64,000 bases of DNA from Eutreptiella sp. 'Long Island Sound 2002' (GCA_964036045.1 OZ038388.1:7084058-7148057), one strand, 5' to 3'. Positions 20,521 through 31,506 are shown, numbered from the stretch's first letter. Numbers and translations: made by a program. Notes: generated from the sequence alone by a model not told the origin.

Positions 20521-22944
20521 TCCCGGGGGGGGGGGGGGGCAGACTATGTGTCAGTGTTCGGCGGGAGGTCGGGCCTGCGTGTGCCGACATCTGGCAGCTG
20601 TGCAGCTGCCCCCCTTGTGTATTCTTGAACCCCTCATCGGCATAAAATCCCCCCAGTGAGCCCGTCCGCTGCCGTGGCTGCGGGATAGGGCGCCAAGTCA
20701 GGTTGCGATGGCTGTCGCGATGGTGGACAACTGCCACGGGTGCCTCAACCCCTGCCCACAAAAGCCACCTGTTCGGAGGTGCCCGACGTTGGCATGCGCC
20801 GCTGTGCGCCGACGTGGGGTTTGCCGCGCACGAAGGTATAGTCTGGGCGGGGAGCGCTGGGGGCAGATACGGTGGAGGCGATCTGCAGGCAAAGGCCGGG
20901 CAAACCAGGACACCGGAGAGTGCCTCTGCACAAGGGAGTGAACTCCCACGGGTGGGGAGGGGGGGGGTGCAGGTACAGGCCTGGGGGAGGGACTGGGCTG
21001 CTGGTGGCCAGGCATCGCGAGGGCGCACATGGGGTACTGGGCGCATGCCTCTCTGTCCTGCACCAATGCGGACGTGCGGGCCTTGTACCCGGGGCCTGAG
21101 AGGACGCCGTACGCGGGACGTGAGGGTCAACGGGGGGTAGAGGCCACGCGTTGGGCACACAGGAAGACGGAAGCACGAGCACACAGACGGACCGCGAACA
21201 GGGGTGGGCGAGTGGCACACGTGTGATCCACAATGCCTTGGTAGTGCATGCATGTGCATGTGTGTGTGTAGCCTGCCGGTCACGGTGTGCTTCAGCCCTG
21301 GACGATCTCTGGTTTGCAGCGTCTGGACACCGCAGCCCCCCCCCCCCCCCACCCTACCCCAAGTCAGCCCGTAGAACTGTAATACTGTAGGATCACGAAC
21401 TCGCAGGGAGTGCTGGGGTAGGAAGCTGACAGTAGGGCCCAAACTGCATCACCGAGTGCGGTGTGATGCGATATCGTCACACATGATCATGGCCCTGTGC
21501 ATACAGGGCCAGGTCCGTATGAGCCGCCTGGTCCACTGTTGCTGCGCCTTGATTTAACCCGAATGAGGCTGGTCTGCCGGCAAGGCAGTGCAGTGCCTCA
21601 TTCTGTCATCAGGATCAAAGGACTCTGGGCATCCGCTGGCACTCGCTTCTTATAGAAAGGCGCCTATTGGCGTCAGACATGCTTTTGTTTGACTCCAACT
21701 GACGAGGATTCAAACTCAGCCACCATTGTTGTGCTGTGTTTCGCAATCGTGTGTGCGCAGGGGGATGGGGTTGGGGGTGGATTGGGGCCGGAGGGACGTA
21801 TGAGTCACCGGAAGAGTGAGTGGGGGTTGAGTAACTGCAACAGCAGGACACGCACCACGGAGCAGGTACCAGGGCACGGGTGTGGGGGGGGGGGGGGTAT
21901 AGGAAGGGGGAGGGACGGGAGGGTGTCGCTTCAGAGCCGAGATGGCCCTTGTGGGGACGAGCCGCGCCCCCCCCCCCTTTCAGGACCCCCAACCCCCACG
22001 GACGTTGAGCAATGAGGAACCCCCAACTTGGGGTCCAGTGGCCAGCCCGGAAAATGACTTTGGCCTCTGTGGACCGGGGCACAGAATGTTTTCCTCCATT
22101 TCCCCCATTTCCCCCCCATTTTGTGCCACCTCCCACAGCAGCACACACAAGACCGTTATCCCTCCGCTTTGCTTATCCTCATTCACATGAGCCGGCACGT
22201 GCACACCCTCACGAACATCCATATGATACCCAGCCTGCTATGGCCGCGTATGCAGCCAACAGTGAGCAGGGGTATGCACACGAAGCGTCTGCCACTCGGG
22301 CACAGCAGCATGGCTTTACGCAGCCCTATCCCTCACCATCCGGTCCGCATGGTAAAAGGGGATGGTACCCCCCAGACCTGCGTAAATCCCAAATGCTCCT
22401 ACTAAAGCAGGGAATTCACAAATGCCCCCCCCAAAAAAACCCGAAAAAAAAGCCCCCCCCCCCCCTCTGGACACGCACTTTATGTAATTTCATGTACTGT
22501 TTGCACACTGTATCACATCTGCTGTTGTCTATCCAATGGCCTGACTGTACGTGATTATCTGACTACACGTAGTCGGACATGATCTATCTGTCATTCTGTT
22601 TTGGACACAGAAAGTGTCTTGAGGTTTGACCAGGTTCGGCATAGAGAATAAAGATGCACTTATGCCTTACGGTGGAGTGCATTGCCTCAATCTGCAGTGT
22701 TGCTGTACTGCATGTCTGTTTGTCTCAATTTAATAACGTCTCACCCCCCCTCTGGACCACCTGCCCTCGCAGTCGGGGGTTGGTGTCCGGAACTGAACTG
22801 CACATCCCCCGTGTAGGGCACCCTCCGGAGTCCGATAACCGTCGGGTGATGGTGGGGGTTGGGCCGCATCCCCCCCTCCCCCCCACCGAACCCCCTCCTC
22901 TTGCCCTGTGCCCCCCCTCCCCCCCACGTTTCCGTGCGTTGCAG

Positions 22945-25900
22945 ATATGACCTGGACCCCATCACAGACCTCCAGCCCCACCCGCACCGCCACTTCCACG
23001 TCCACGACCGTCCCCACCCTCACCACCACCAGCACCGGCACCCCCCAACGGGAGTTGTGTGACCCGCACGCCCCCCTCGGCGGCCCTGTCCACACCCTCC
23101 GCGGGGGCGGGGGGCCGTGCTACCAGGCCATCCCACTCGGTCGCCTGCGCGCAGGCGCGAGCGGTGCCCTCCTCTGGCCCCTCGTGTGGGTGCAGGTCCA
23201 CGCGCTGCACGGCCAAGTGACGGTGCAGGTGGACTCCGACTGCGACCCGGCCCCCGACCCCAGCCCCCGGGCCCATTACGGCCCCGCCGACGCCGGGCAC
23301 GCCCGGCTCATCCCCGCGCCCTGCGACGCCGCCCTGTCGCTGCAGGTCCTGCACGACCCCCCGCCCGCCCTCCAAAGCGGCCGCCGCGCCCCCGACGCCA
23401 ATCTGACCGTCGCCTTCGAGATCGTCCACATTGGCTCCGCCGCGCTCTTCGTGCCCTTGGCCCTGGGCACGTTGACGCTCACGCTGTCCCTCGCCGCCCT
23501 CACTGCGGGCTACGGCCTCCACTGCACGTCGCGCGCACGCGCGCGCGCGGACGTCGGGATCTTCTGGACCACCGGGCAGGGCGTGCCCCGCTGGGTGTCC
23601 TGCGCCGGGCTGAGCCTCGGGCTCGGCCTCGCGGCGACCGGCGGCATTTGGGTGCTCGTGCTCGACGCGCTGCGGCACCCGAAGGTCGGGTGGTATGGCG
23701 CGATGCACGTGGGGCTGGCGCTGGCGGCCGTGGGGCTGGCGCTGGCTGTCGGGTTCGCGGTCGTGACCCTCCGCGACGCCCCCGGGACGCCGTGCCCGGT
23801 CTGCCGCCGGCCCGTGTCCCCGTGGCGCTGGGTCGGCGTCCGCGTCCCCGTGGGCGCCGCGTGGGTCCGCGCGCACGCGTCGTGCATGCGGTGCCGGCGG
23901 CACTGCGCGCCGACCTGTTGGCCGTGGCAGCGGGTCGTGCGCGCGCGGGAGCTCGCGGGGGCGGTGTGGGCGGCGGGCCCGCCGCACGTGCCGTACCACG
24001 AGGGCTGCTGGCGGGCGCACTGCGCCGCGATGATGTCGCGCGAGCGGCAGGAGGCGTGCGGGGCGTGGTGCCGGCAGGCCACGGAGGTGGAGGTGGCGTG
24101 CCTGCTGGCGGAAATCATCAGGAACAAGGAGTGCGCCCCCCGGAACCCGAACCTCGCGACGGTGCTGGGCAGCGGGAAGTTCCGCTTCACGCACTGCGCC
24201 GCGGTGCCGGGGCACCCGAGCCCCCTGCACTTGGCCGTGGCGGAGGGGAACATCGAGGCCGTGGACGTGCTCCTGGGCTGCAAGGGCCTAGCGGCGGAGC
24301 CCTCGCAGCGGCGCTGCCTTTTCGGCGCCGCCCTCGCGGACGCCCCCCCGCCCCAGGCCAGTCTGCTGGTCACGAACACGGCCCCCGCGGCCGACCTCGA
24401 CGACGTGTACGTCTGCAACGCGGCGCTGACGTGGAACGAGCGGCCGGTGTACACGGGGCTGCGGACCGGCGCGTACGTGTACCGCTACGCGCCCGACCCG
24501 CACTCGGAGGAGTTCGCGGAGATGGTGAACAAGGAGGAGCGGGAGGACCGGTGCGGGTGGCGCGTGTCGTACCACTTGGGGTGGCCCAGCCCCCACTGGC
24601 TCCCGATGGAGCGCGCGACGGCCGATGCGGAGCACAAACCCGCGGCGGACGCGTACGAGCCACCGGAGGCGGCGGAATTAGAGGGGGCTGACTGGGACCC
24701 GGCAGCGGTGGCCGCGGGGGTCGTGGCGGGGGCGGCGTTTGCCGCCGCGGCCGCAGTGGCCGCTCAACGCCAGCCGGTCGTACAGCGCATCCGCCACAAA
24801 GTGTCTTTCATCGAAGTGGCCCTGTCCTCCAGCGACGACGAGGACGAGGGTCAGCGGAGGAAGACCATCGGATACGTGATCGACCAGTACAAGCGGCAGC
24901 ACCCGGAGTGCGTGGTCTGGCAGTACGAGGAGCTCCCGGGCCTGTGGCAGCCCTTCCACCGTGACGACCAGGCGACCGCTCACGAGGTCTTGCCCGGCGA
25001 CGGGGGTGGGCCCGTCGAGCTCTCGCAGGACTACTTGGCCGACAGACTGCCGCACTATCGCAGGGTCGCGGGGGACGCCCGAGTCCGGGTCCGCAGTCAA
25101 CTCCGGCCGCTGCTGCAGTACTTCGAGGGAGGGGAATGGCGGTTCACTTGCAGTCACACGAAAGTGGCGCAGAGCCCCGAGCAGTCGCGCGTGCTGCTGG
25201 TCCCCGGGGCCATCGCCTGCGCGGCCCCCGACCCGGCGATGCTGCGCCTGCTGATCGACGCAGGGGCGGTCGACCCTTTCCTCTGGGCGCCCCCGTCAAA
25301 GGTCTGGAAGCCCAAGCTGAAGCTCCCCCGGCCCACCGCCCCCTCCGGCAAGCCCCGCCTCTCCATGTCCGCCCCCTCCGCCGCCGACGCCCGGCCCACC
25401 GCCTCCCCCCGGGCCCCCAACCCCCCGCCCGTCCCCAACTCCGCGAAGTATCTGCAGGCCCCCGCCGCCTCCGGTGTGCACGTGGCGCGCGGCGCGCCGC
25501 CCGCGATCGGTGCGCGGGAGGACGGTCCGCCGCGTCGGCCCCGGCGCTTCCCGTTGTGGAGGTGGCGGGCCAAGGACGCGGGCCAGACGCGGGAGCTGCA
25601 GCGCCCGCCCCCCGGCCCTGCGGGGCTGCAGCTGGAGTCGGAGGCCATCAAGGCGGAGGTCAAGCGGGAGCGCCACCGGCCGCTGCAGTTCGACGCGGTC
25701 GGCGGGTTGGACCCGCTGGACCAGTCCATCCGCCACGTCCCGCCGGCCGCGGCATGTCCACCGCCGGAGACCGAGAACAAGTTCATCGTCCAGTTCAAAG
25801 AGTTCCAGATGCAGAAGGAGGAGCCGTACAGCGAGTGCTACGCCGCCACGTACCCCTCGGAGGGCCCCATGGGCACGCTGCAGTTCTGCATGGCCCTCCC

Positions 25901-27383
25901 CGGGCGGGCGAAGAGCGAGGAGCGCCGGTTCAGCGACGTGCAGCAGAAGTCCGAGCGGTTCGCGGACCTCCGGCTCCGATTCGACGACGCGGCCGTGTAC
26001 GCGATGTGCGCGGAGGCCGTCATGAAGTTCTACGAGATCGGGCGGCAGCGCGAGACCCTCTGGCCCGGGCTGCAGCAGTCGCACGTGCTCGCGGTGTTCG
26101 TGTACACGTACGAACTGCCGGACCACTCGCAGATCTACAGCAACATGGGCAAGGCCATCCGGGAGCGGGAGCCCGCCCGAAGACGGCTGGCGCTGGAGTT
26201 CTGGCGCCCGCTCATCTGGCGGTTGGACTGCGCGCTGGAGGCGCTGCAGCCGCCCCCCAGTGCCCCCCAGAAGCCGCTCAGCGCGTACCGGGGGGTGAAG
26301 CGGAAGATGGAGGACGAGATGGGGACGGACGCCATGGAGAACAGCCCCGTCCGGTGGGCGGCGTTCTCCAGCACCAGCGCCGACCGGCGGGCGCCGTTCA
26401 AGTTCGCGGACACCGCCGCGAAGGATAAGGAGTCCACCATCTTCCTCATCCACTACGGCACCGCGGACGATGTCCCGGTGCCGAACGAGGCGGTGCTGCC
26501 GACGGCAATCGAGCGGTTCTCGAAGTTCCCGGAGGAGCGGGAGGTGCTGTTCCCCCGCAACAGCGAGTTCGTGATCAAGAGGTACGTGCCGCGGGGGAAG
26601 CTCACGGAGCTCGTGGGGATGGACGTGAACATCGTCGAGATGCAGTTCGAGGGGCGGCGGAGGCAGCGCCCGGACGACCCCGACCGCTTTTTGGGCTGCG
26701 AGGCCCCCAAAGACCCCGCCGCCGGTGCCGGCGCCAGTGCTAGTGCCAGTGCCAGTGCTGGTACCAGTGGTACTGTGGGGTCCGACGCCAGCGCTGATGC
26801 CGCCTCCACCGACGCGCGCGCGCGGCCGGAAGCTCCCCATCGGAGCGCCGCCCCCGGCGCGGCCGCGGGCCCCGCGCCGCACACCTCCGCCCTCGACCAG
26901 ACGTCGTACGAGTACGGGCTGGGGCTGGGGCTGGGGCTGGCGCGGCACATGAATGTGCAGTTCCTGCTCTCGACCGGGCTCGACCCCTTCGGCTACGCCC
27001 GGGCCCACGACGGCTCCGCCCACCGCCACGTTCTGGACGAGTCCTTCGGGCTCCCACGCCCCTCCGCGGAGCCGGGGGATGTGCAAAGGGCCCCTGTGCC
27101 GGACGACGACAGTGGGCCGTCCCCGGCGGCACTGCGTCGTTTCTTGTGGCGGCCGGACAACGCCCGCCGCGACCCGTCCGCCGATCCGCGGTTCACCCCA
27201 TCGCCGCACGTGCCCCGCCACGTCACGCCTTTGCGGCAGAGTGGGATCGTGCGCGGTCTAGCAACGCTATCCCCGGGCTCCGGATTTCTGGACGCCTCAT
27301 CGCCGCTGGCCCCCCTTCCGTTTGGGCCACTGGACCACTGGGCCAATATTTGCGACACATCCTCCGCCCCTCCAGCATCTTGA
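22945..27383 (+). CDS. Membrane-anchored ankyrin/WWE/mono-ADP-ribosyltransferase, last exon
   Basis: The exon opens after GCGTTGCAG in phase 1 and stays open for about 1,479 codons to TGA. In order it encodes: a Ser/Thr-rich stalk (first 35 residues) and a beta-type segment (40-155); hydrophobic segments near 160-193, 217-244 and 252-277; a Cys/His cluster with CPVC and CMRC pairs (about 284-375); an ankyrin-like unit SPLHLAVAEGNIEAVDVLL; and a WWE-like domain (VVWQYEELPGLWQPF, near 657). A second ankyrin-like piece, a Pro-rich linker and a C-terminal ADP-ribosyltransferase follow. The transferase carries the R-S-E triad: AYRGV (Arg at 26289), FSSTS (about 26364-26378) and EREVLFP (ExE at 26535-26543). 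ExE enzymes of this clade transfer ADP-ribose from NAD+ to arginine. The activity, its target and the exposure of RCC1 and ART to opposite membrane faces are inferences. The Ala/Ser/Pro-rich tail lacks a recognised domain. Confidence 0.8.
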
Positions 27384-27730
27384 CCCCGCGGCGTCTCAAT
27401 TTGACATTGAAGTCTCAAGAACAGAGCGGAAGGACTGACGTTGTCCGAAGGCTTCAAGTGTACAGGGCTAAGTGGGTTCCAGAACGGGAGTTAGGACCAG
27501 ACTTGCTGTTGGCGTCCGCCAGCTCATATGTGATCACAAAGAGCCGCGCCCTGATGAGCTTTGCACGGGATGCAGCTGTTTCTTACCGAGTTGCAGGGAC
27601 GCGAATAAGAATGGCTCTTTTTTTTTTTTTGGTCCGGGCCCCCTGGGGGTAGGCGGGGTCGCAAACGCACAAACGGCACCCGCCGCCACCAGCGAACGTG
27701 GAAACGACACCAGCAGGAGCACCGGCCATT

Positions 27731-28049
27731 TCATATTTCTGTCACATATTTTCCTGCACCCACTCTAACCATAGCTAAGCCACGGGGGTTGTTGCAACGA
27801 GAGGGGCTGTGGCTGTGGGCAAGGTATTCGCCGGTGTGCTGTGCACGCACTGCCCATGCGACGGCACCACTTGGTAGTGCCGGTGGGTGGCGCCTGCGGA
27901 GGAGGGCATTGCCTACAGTGGCCGTGGGCGGTTCGGTTGCACTTACCTGCTTTGCCTGGTCGTCACACTTGCAAACGCAAACATGCAACCGCCCTACGAC
28001 CCCGGCCCAATGCATGCCCTCACAGGACGCGCCCACACACGGCAGAGGG
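27731..28049 (+). repeat. 319-bp direct repeat, copy 1
   Basis: Nearly identical to 30378-30689, differing by a 7-bp indel (ATAGCTA) and a few substitutions. It starts TCATATTTCTGTCACATATT and ends at ACACGGCAGAGGG. Confidence 0.95.
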
Positions 28050-28616
28050 GCAGTGCACGAGGGCGAGATGGACGCCCCCGACCCCTCCGGGTCCGGCAGT
28101 GGCGGTACCCTTGTGGTGCTGACAGTGGCCGTCTCCACACGTCCCACAGCGGCGTAGACCGGGAAGTGCATCTCATGCCCCTGGGTTATCAAGTACTGGA
28201 TCCATGCCATGCCCTTGTGCCCCCATGGCCCTCGTACCCACTGCTATCACCAGAAGCCCGTTGTTCTTTGTGAACTCCTCCCGGTTTACCGAGTTTAGGC
28301 CGTCGATTTGACTGATTTGTAGTTGTAGCTTCATTTTCGCTCCTTCCGCTGCCAACCAGCCCTGTCCCAGGGCAAAGGGATGCCTTTGCACACATCCCGC
28401 GCCGAAGTGCGTTCGGTGCTGCTCCTTTTTATGGATTAGTGACATGATCTTCGGTGTCAGTTCTGCACACACAAACACACACACACTCTCTCTCCCTGCC
28501 GCACTCACGCATTCACCCTTTGCAGGGGGGAGAGCGACGCAGAGCGCCCCCTCAATATGACAGCTGACCCGGAGATCCATGCAGGCCTTCCTCTATAATA
28601 TAGTGTTGTTGTTCAC

Positions 28617-28690
28617 TCACTCACACACACACACACACATAGACACGCGTGCACACGCGCACACATACCCGCGCGCGCACGCACACACAA
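28617..28690. repeat. CA/CG-rich microsatellite
   Basis: (CA)n with interspersed CGCG, able to form Z-DNA. Confidence 0.9.
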
Positions 28691-29290
28691 AGTGTGCAGT
28701 CTATTTCTGCCCGTGCCAAGAACAAGAAGGGCCTCAAGACCGGGGAGCATGTTCAAATTTTCCGCACGAAGCGGGAACACAACAAGGGCTTCTGCTCTGA
28801 AAATTGGAGGCCGCCATCGCATTGTGCTTTGAATGGGCTGGGTAACTTGTGCCTAGGGATGTGTTACCGCTGTTTCACAATTTTGTCGCCTGCACCGAAC
28901 GGTGTGTCCAACGAACACTCCTGTTTGGACCGTATTTGTTAAGGACAAAATTGTTTGTTGGACACGGAGGGGGGGGGGCAGGTACTACGGTTGTTGTGTT
29001 CACCTCTCTCCCCCTTCCCTTTGTCCCTGCCCTTTCTTCACTTTCTGCATCCACTCCTCTGATGCAGAACTGTCCTTTGCCCATGCCTAAACCCTGGCAT
29101 TGTGAGCATACCCCAAAATGTGCCTCTGCCAATGCTTGTCCCGCCAAAAGGTGCCGGCAAGAGAAAGCGGCTGGGCAACATGGAGCTCAAGCACGGGCTG
29201 CAGAGTAGACCCCCAAATATAAAAGAGAGGCACACACACTTCCAAAAGATGCTCCGTTTTCAAATACAGTTGACCCATTTTTGCAGGTGA

Positions 29291-29402
29291 AAGACATAGA
29301 TTCTGATTCATCTTTGACAGCTGTGGCTTCTAGTACCTCTACCTCCAGTTCTGGGTCTACTTTCAAATCCAGTTCTAGTTCCATCTCTGGGTCTGGGGAA
29401 TA
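29291..29402 (+). pseudogene. Ser/Asp-rich coding-like fragment
   Basis: Follows an AG (TTTTTGCAG) and reads D-I-D-S-D-S-S-L-T-A-V followed by a serine tract and TAG. Its serine tract and codons (AGTTCTAGTTCC) resemble the C-terminus of the ORF at 8167-8505, so both may be pieces of one repeated element. No start codon or upstream partner was found. Confidence 0.3.
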
Positions 29403-30377
29403 GGTCTTTGACTGTCCATGTGTGAAAATGTTTGCATGGCATGAAATACTTGCTCTTCCACGGTCACCCCGATGCATGTGTTCTCAGTCAGCTTCAAATT
29501 GTCTTGTTGGGGTGATTGTCCTTGGCTGCGGGTGTCCTTGTTGCTCTGTGATCAATACAATCCCTTTTGTTGAACCATTACTCTGCACCATTACTCGGGG
29601 GGGGGGGGGGCACCACCCCCCCTCTTTATAACCACCACTGCTGAGTTGGGCATGACAGGGGCAGGGACACTGGCACAGAACGTGGACAGCGCGACCCCGA
29701 GCGGCGCCCATCAGCGCCAGCACGCCCCTGTACAGAAAGAGAGGCAGGGAATGGGGGGGAGGGCGGACGGATTAGGGGAGGAGGGACCAGACTTGCCATT
29801 AGCGTCCGCCAGGTCAGACATGATCACACAGAGCCGCCCCCTAATGAGTTCTGCGCTGGCACTTGGCTGCCTGCGAGTTGAAGTCACAGGAGTGGCTGAC
29901 GAGGGTGTCAAGTATGGGGAGGGGCCCACAGCACAGCTCCACATGGGCAGGGGGGGTGTTCTAGGAACGGATCTATGTCCCTTACCCTGTGCCTACACCA
30001 TCGCATTTTATGCACCGCTCCTGCACTGCTCCCCCCAAACCGCGGTACCGATCAGCGATGTATTGGATGATGTGCGCAGGCGTTTCCAGACGGTTACAGC
30101 CCCTGCGGCCCAGCACTCACCCAGTGCCCTCAGCCACGCTACTCCGTCCGCGAAGAAGGGCCACGTGGAACCATTTTGCCATCGTGTACCCTTCACAATA
30201 TCTGCACTGTCCCTATGCCGTTACTCGGAATTTTTGCATCGTTCCAGCACCATTCAAACCGGTGCTATTTTGCCTACTGGAGTGCAGTTGTGTGTGTGTG
30301 TGTGTGTGTGTTTGTATTGTTTTACCCGTGATGCAGTCCAGCTCAGGACAAGGCAGGAAATCGGTAAAGATTTTCTG

Positions 30378-30689
30378 TCATATTTCTGTCACATATTTTC
30401 CTGCACCCACTCTAACCAGCCACGGGGGTCGTTGCAACGAGAGGGGCTGTGGCTGTGGGCAAGGTATTCGCCGGTGTGCTGTGCACGCACTGCCCATGCG
30501 ACGGCACCACTTGGTAGTGCCGGTGGGTGGCGCCTGCGGAGGAGGGCATTGCCTACAGTGGCCGTGGGCGGTTCGGTTGCACTTACCTGCTTTGCCTGGT
30601 CGTCACACTTGCAAACGCAAACATGCAACCGCCCTACGACCCCGGCCCAATGCATGCCCTCACAGGACGCGCCCGCACACGGCAGAGGG
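30378..30689 (+). repeat. 319-bp direct repeat, copy 2
   Basis: Second copy of 27731-28049, carrying the 7-bp deletion. It is followed by a CA/CG microsatellite to 30756 and then by a B-box-like GGGTTCGAATCCC at about 30763. Confidence 0.95.
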
Positions 30690-30719
30690 CGCGCGCACGT
30701 ACACGCGCACACACCCGTC

Positions 30720-30756
<37 letters not shown>
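30690..30756. repeat. CA/CG-rich microsatellite
   Basis: GCGCACGTACACGCGCACAC followed by an uninterrupted (CA)n of about 14 units. Confidence 0.9.
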
Positions 30757-30760
<4 letters not shown>

Positions 30761-30985
30761 CGTGGGTTCGAATCCCTTGGGCACGCCGCCGGGGTTCATT
30801 CTTCATGCAGGTCCAGTCGCCACCCCAGCCCCTTTCACCCCCTCCCAGCACATGAGCTCCAGCGGCACCCGTGGGTTTTTCGCCCCCACATCCGCCAACA
30901 GCACAACAGACTCGCCCAGTGGGGCCTCCGAGCAGGGAAGCACGGGAGCACGGACCAGGGATGCGGGACGCGGTACCCCCCCCCC

Positions 30986-31041
30986 CCTTGTAATAGCTAC
31001 GCCCTTGTAATCACTACAGTAGGCGTAGGGACCGTATTAAT
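30986..31041. repeat. Mini inverted-repeat element, partial copy
   Basis: CCTTGTAATAGCTAC (30986-31000) is the reverse complement of the right end of the element at 31507-31577, and GCCCTTGTAAT...CCGTATTAAT (31001-31041) matches its left half. It looks like two overlapping or rearranged copies. Confidence 0.6.
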
Positions 31042-31226
31042 GTGGTACCTAATTTTAATTCGGTACAAATGTAGTGCAGCCGCATAACACATGGGTTTGG
31101 TGACAAATTTGCCAGCTACATAGGGTCATGGACAATTTGTTGTGAGTGTTTGCCCACTTCAACCCACATAGCTCTGATTTGGGGGATATTTGTGTACTAT
31201 ATCCCCCTTTCTTGCACCAGCTCACC

Positions 31227-31415
31227 ATGCAATCTTCTCTTTTTCAACCTGGGCGTCCAGTGATTTTCACACGTTCCACCGGTGAGCGTGTGGATGCCAC
31301 AATGAAGGGGCCATCGGAGAAGGGGGACCTGTTTGCGGTGTTGGAGTACATGAAGGGTGGGCAGGTGGTCACACACCCCTGTGCCCCCCTTTCAAAAATC
31401 GAGTTCTTCATCTGA
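31227..31415 (+). CDS. 62-aa protein of unknown function
   Basis: Starts at the ATG in CTCACC-ATG-CAA and ends in TGA. It is compact, not low complexity, and alternates hydrophobic and polar residues: G-R-P-V-I-F-T-R, then K-G-P-S-E-K-G-D-L-F-A-V-L-E-Y, then P-L-S-K-I-E-F-F-I. This spacing fits a small beta-barrel of SH3 or Tudor type, but that is only an impression. The frame extends upstream to 31146 with another ATG; the later one is preferred because protein-like composition begins there. Such short barrels also occur as pieces of mobile-element proteins. CA repeats and mini inverted repeats surround it. Confidence 0.4.
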   Translation: MQSSLFQPGRPVIFTRSTGERVDATMKGPSEKGDLFAVLEYMKGGQVVTHPCAPLSKIEFFI

Positions 31416-31506
31416 TCACCGTCCCCATCCCCGGAGCCGGAGGTGCACTCATACCATGCATTCTCTCACGTGTATGTCGGTATTTGTATGTGTCGTGCGC
31501 AAGCCA

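Larger units (their letters stand above)
19248..22944 (+). other. Intron 7 of the RCC1-ART gene
   Basis: Contains repeat copies at 19351-19540 and 20145-20520, poly-G tracts and two weakly coding-like stretches. One is near 20840 (I-V-W-A-G-S-A-G-G). The other is at about 22150-22400 (His/Ala/Tyr-rich, ending H-G-K-R-G-W-Y-P-P-D-L-R-K). Neither is a clear RCC1 blade. If this intron is wrong, the ART exon would start a separate gene. Confidence 0.5.
707..27383 (+). other. Gene model: RCC1 propeller - membrane - ankyrin/WWE - ADP-ribosyltransferase
   Basis: Eight exons on the + strand join without a frame break: 707-835, 2553-2699, 4701-4865, 10760-10933, 12810-12962, 14086-14253, 19098-19247 and 22945-27383. 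Every intron begins GT, ends AG and is in phase 1, and each of the first seven exons is a multiple of three. The visible coding length is 5,525 nt, about 1,840 residues plus a split first codon. Seven blades is the normal number for a closed RCC1 propeller. The join to the last exon is inferred from phase, order, strand and the absence of any other gene end or start between 19247 and 22945. A transcript would settle it. The main alternative is two neighbouring genes, one RCC1 and one membrane ART. Confidence 0.65.
27384..31226. other. Repeat-rich region, no confident gene
   Basis: No poly(A) signal is evident after the ART stop. The region holds a fragment of the G-tailed family (27660-27730), partial inverted copies of the 180-bp repeat (27488-27570, 29779-29860), a 319-bp duplicated segment (27731 and 30378), CA tracts, a Ser-rich coding-like fragment (29291-29402) and mini inverted repeats. 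Several frames on both strands look weakly protein-like (for example minus strand near 28335-28210, I-S-Q-I-D-G-L-N-S-V-N), but none has a recognisable domain. Confidence 0.5.

Noticed and set aside
20309-21442. 377-aa minus-strand frame
   Set aside because: It crosses a G-tailed repeat copy and a G-run; no domain, composition of shadow frames.
22962-27221. Long minus-strand frames (422 aa and 641 aa) and a 524-aa and a 430-aa plus frame
   Set aside because: They are shadows of the GC-rich ART exon, whose own frame carries all recognised motifs.
29646-30758. 370-aa plus-strand frame
   Set aside because: Its second half is the 319-bp repeat and a CA tract (poly Thr-His); the first half has no recognisable family.
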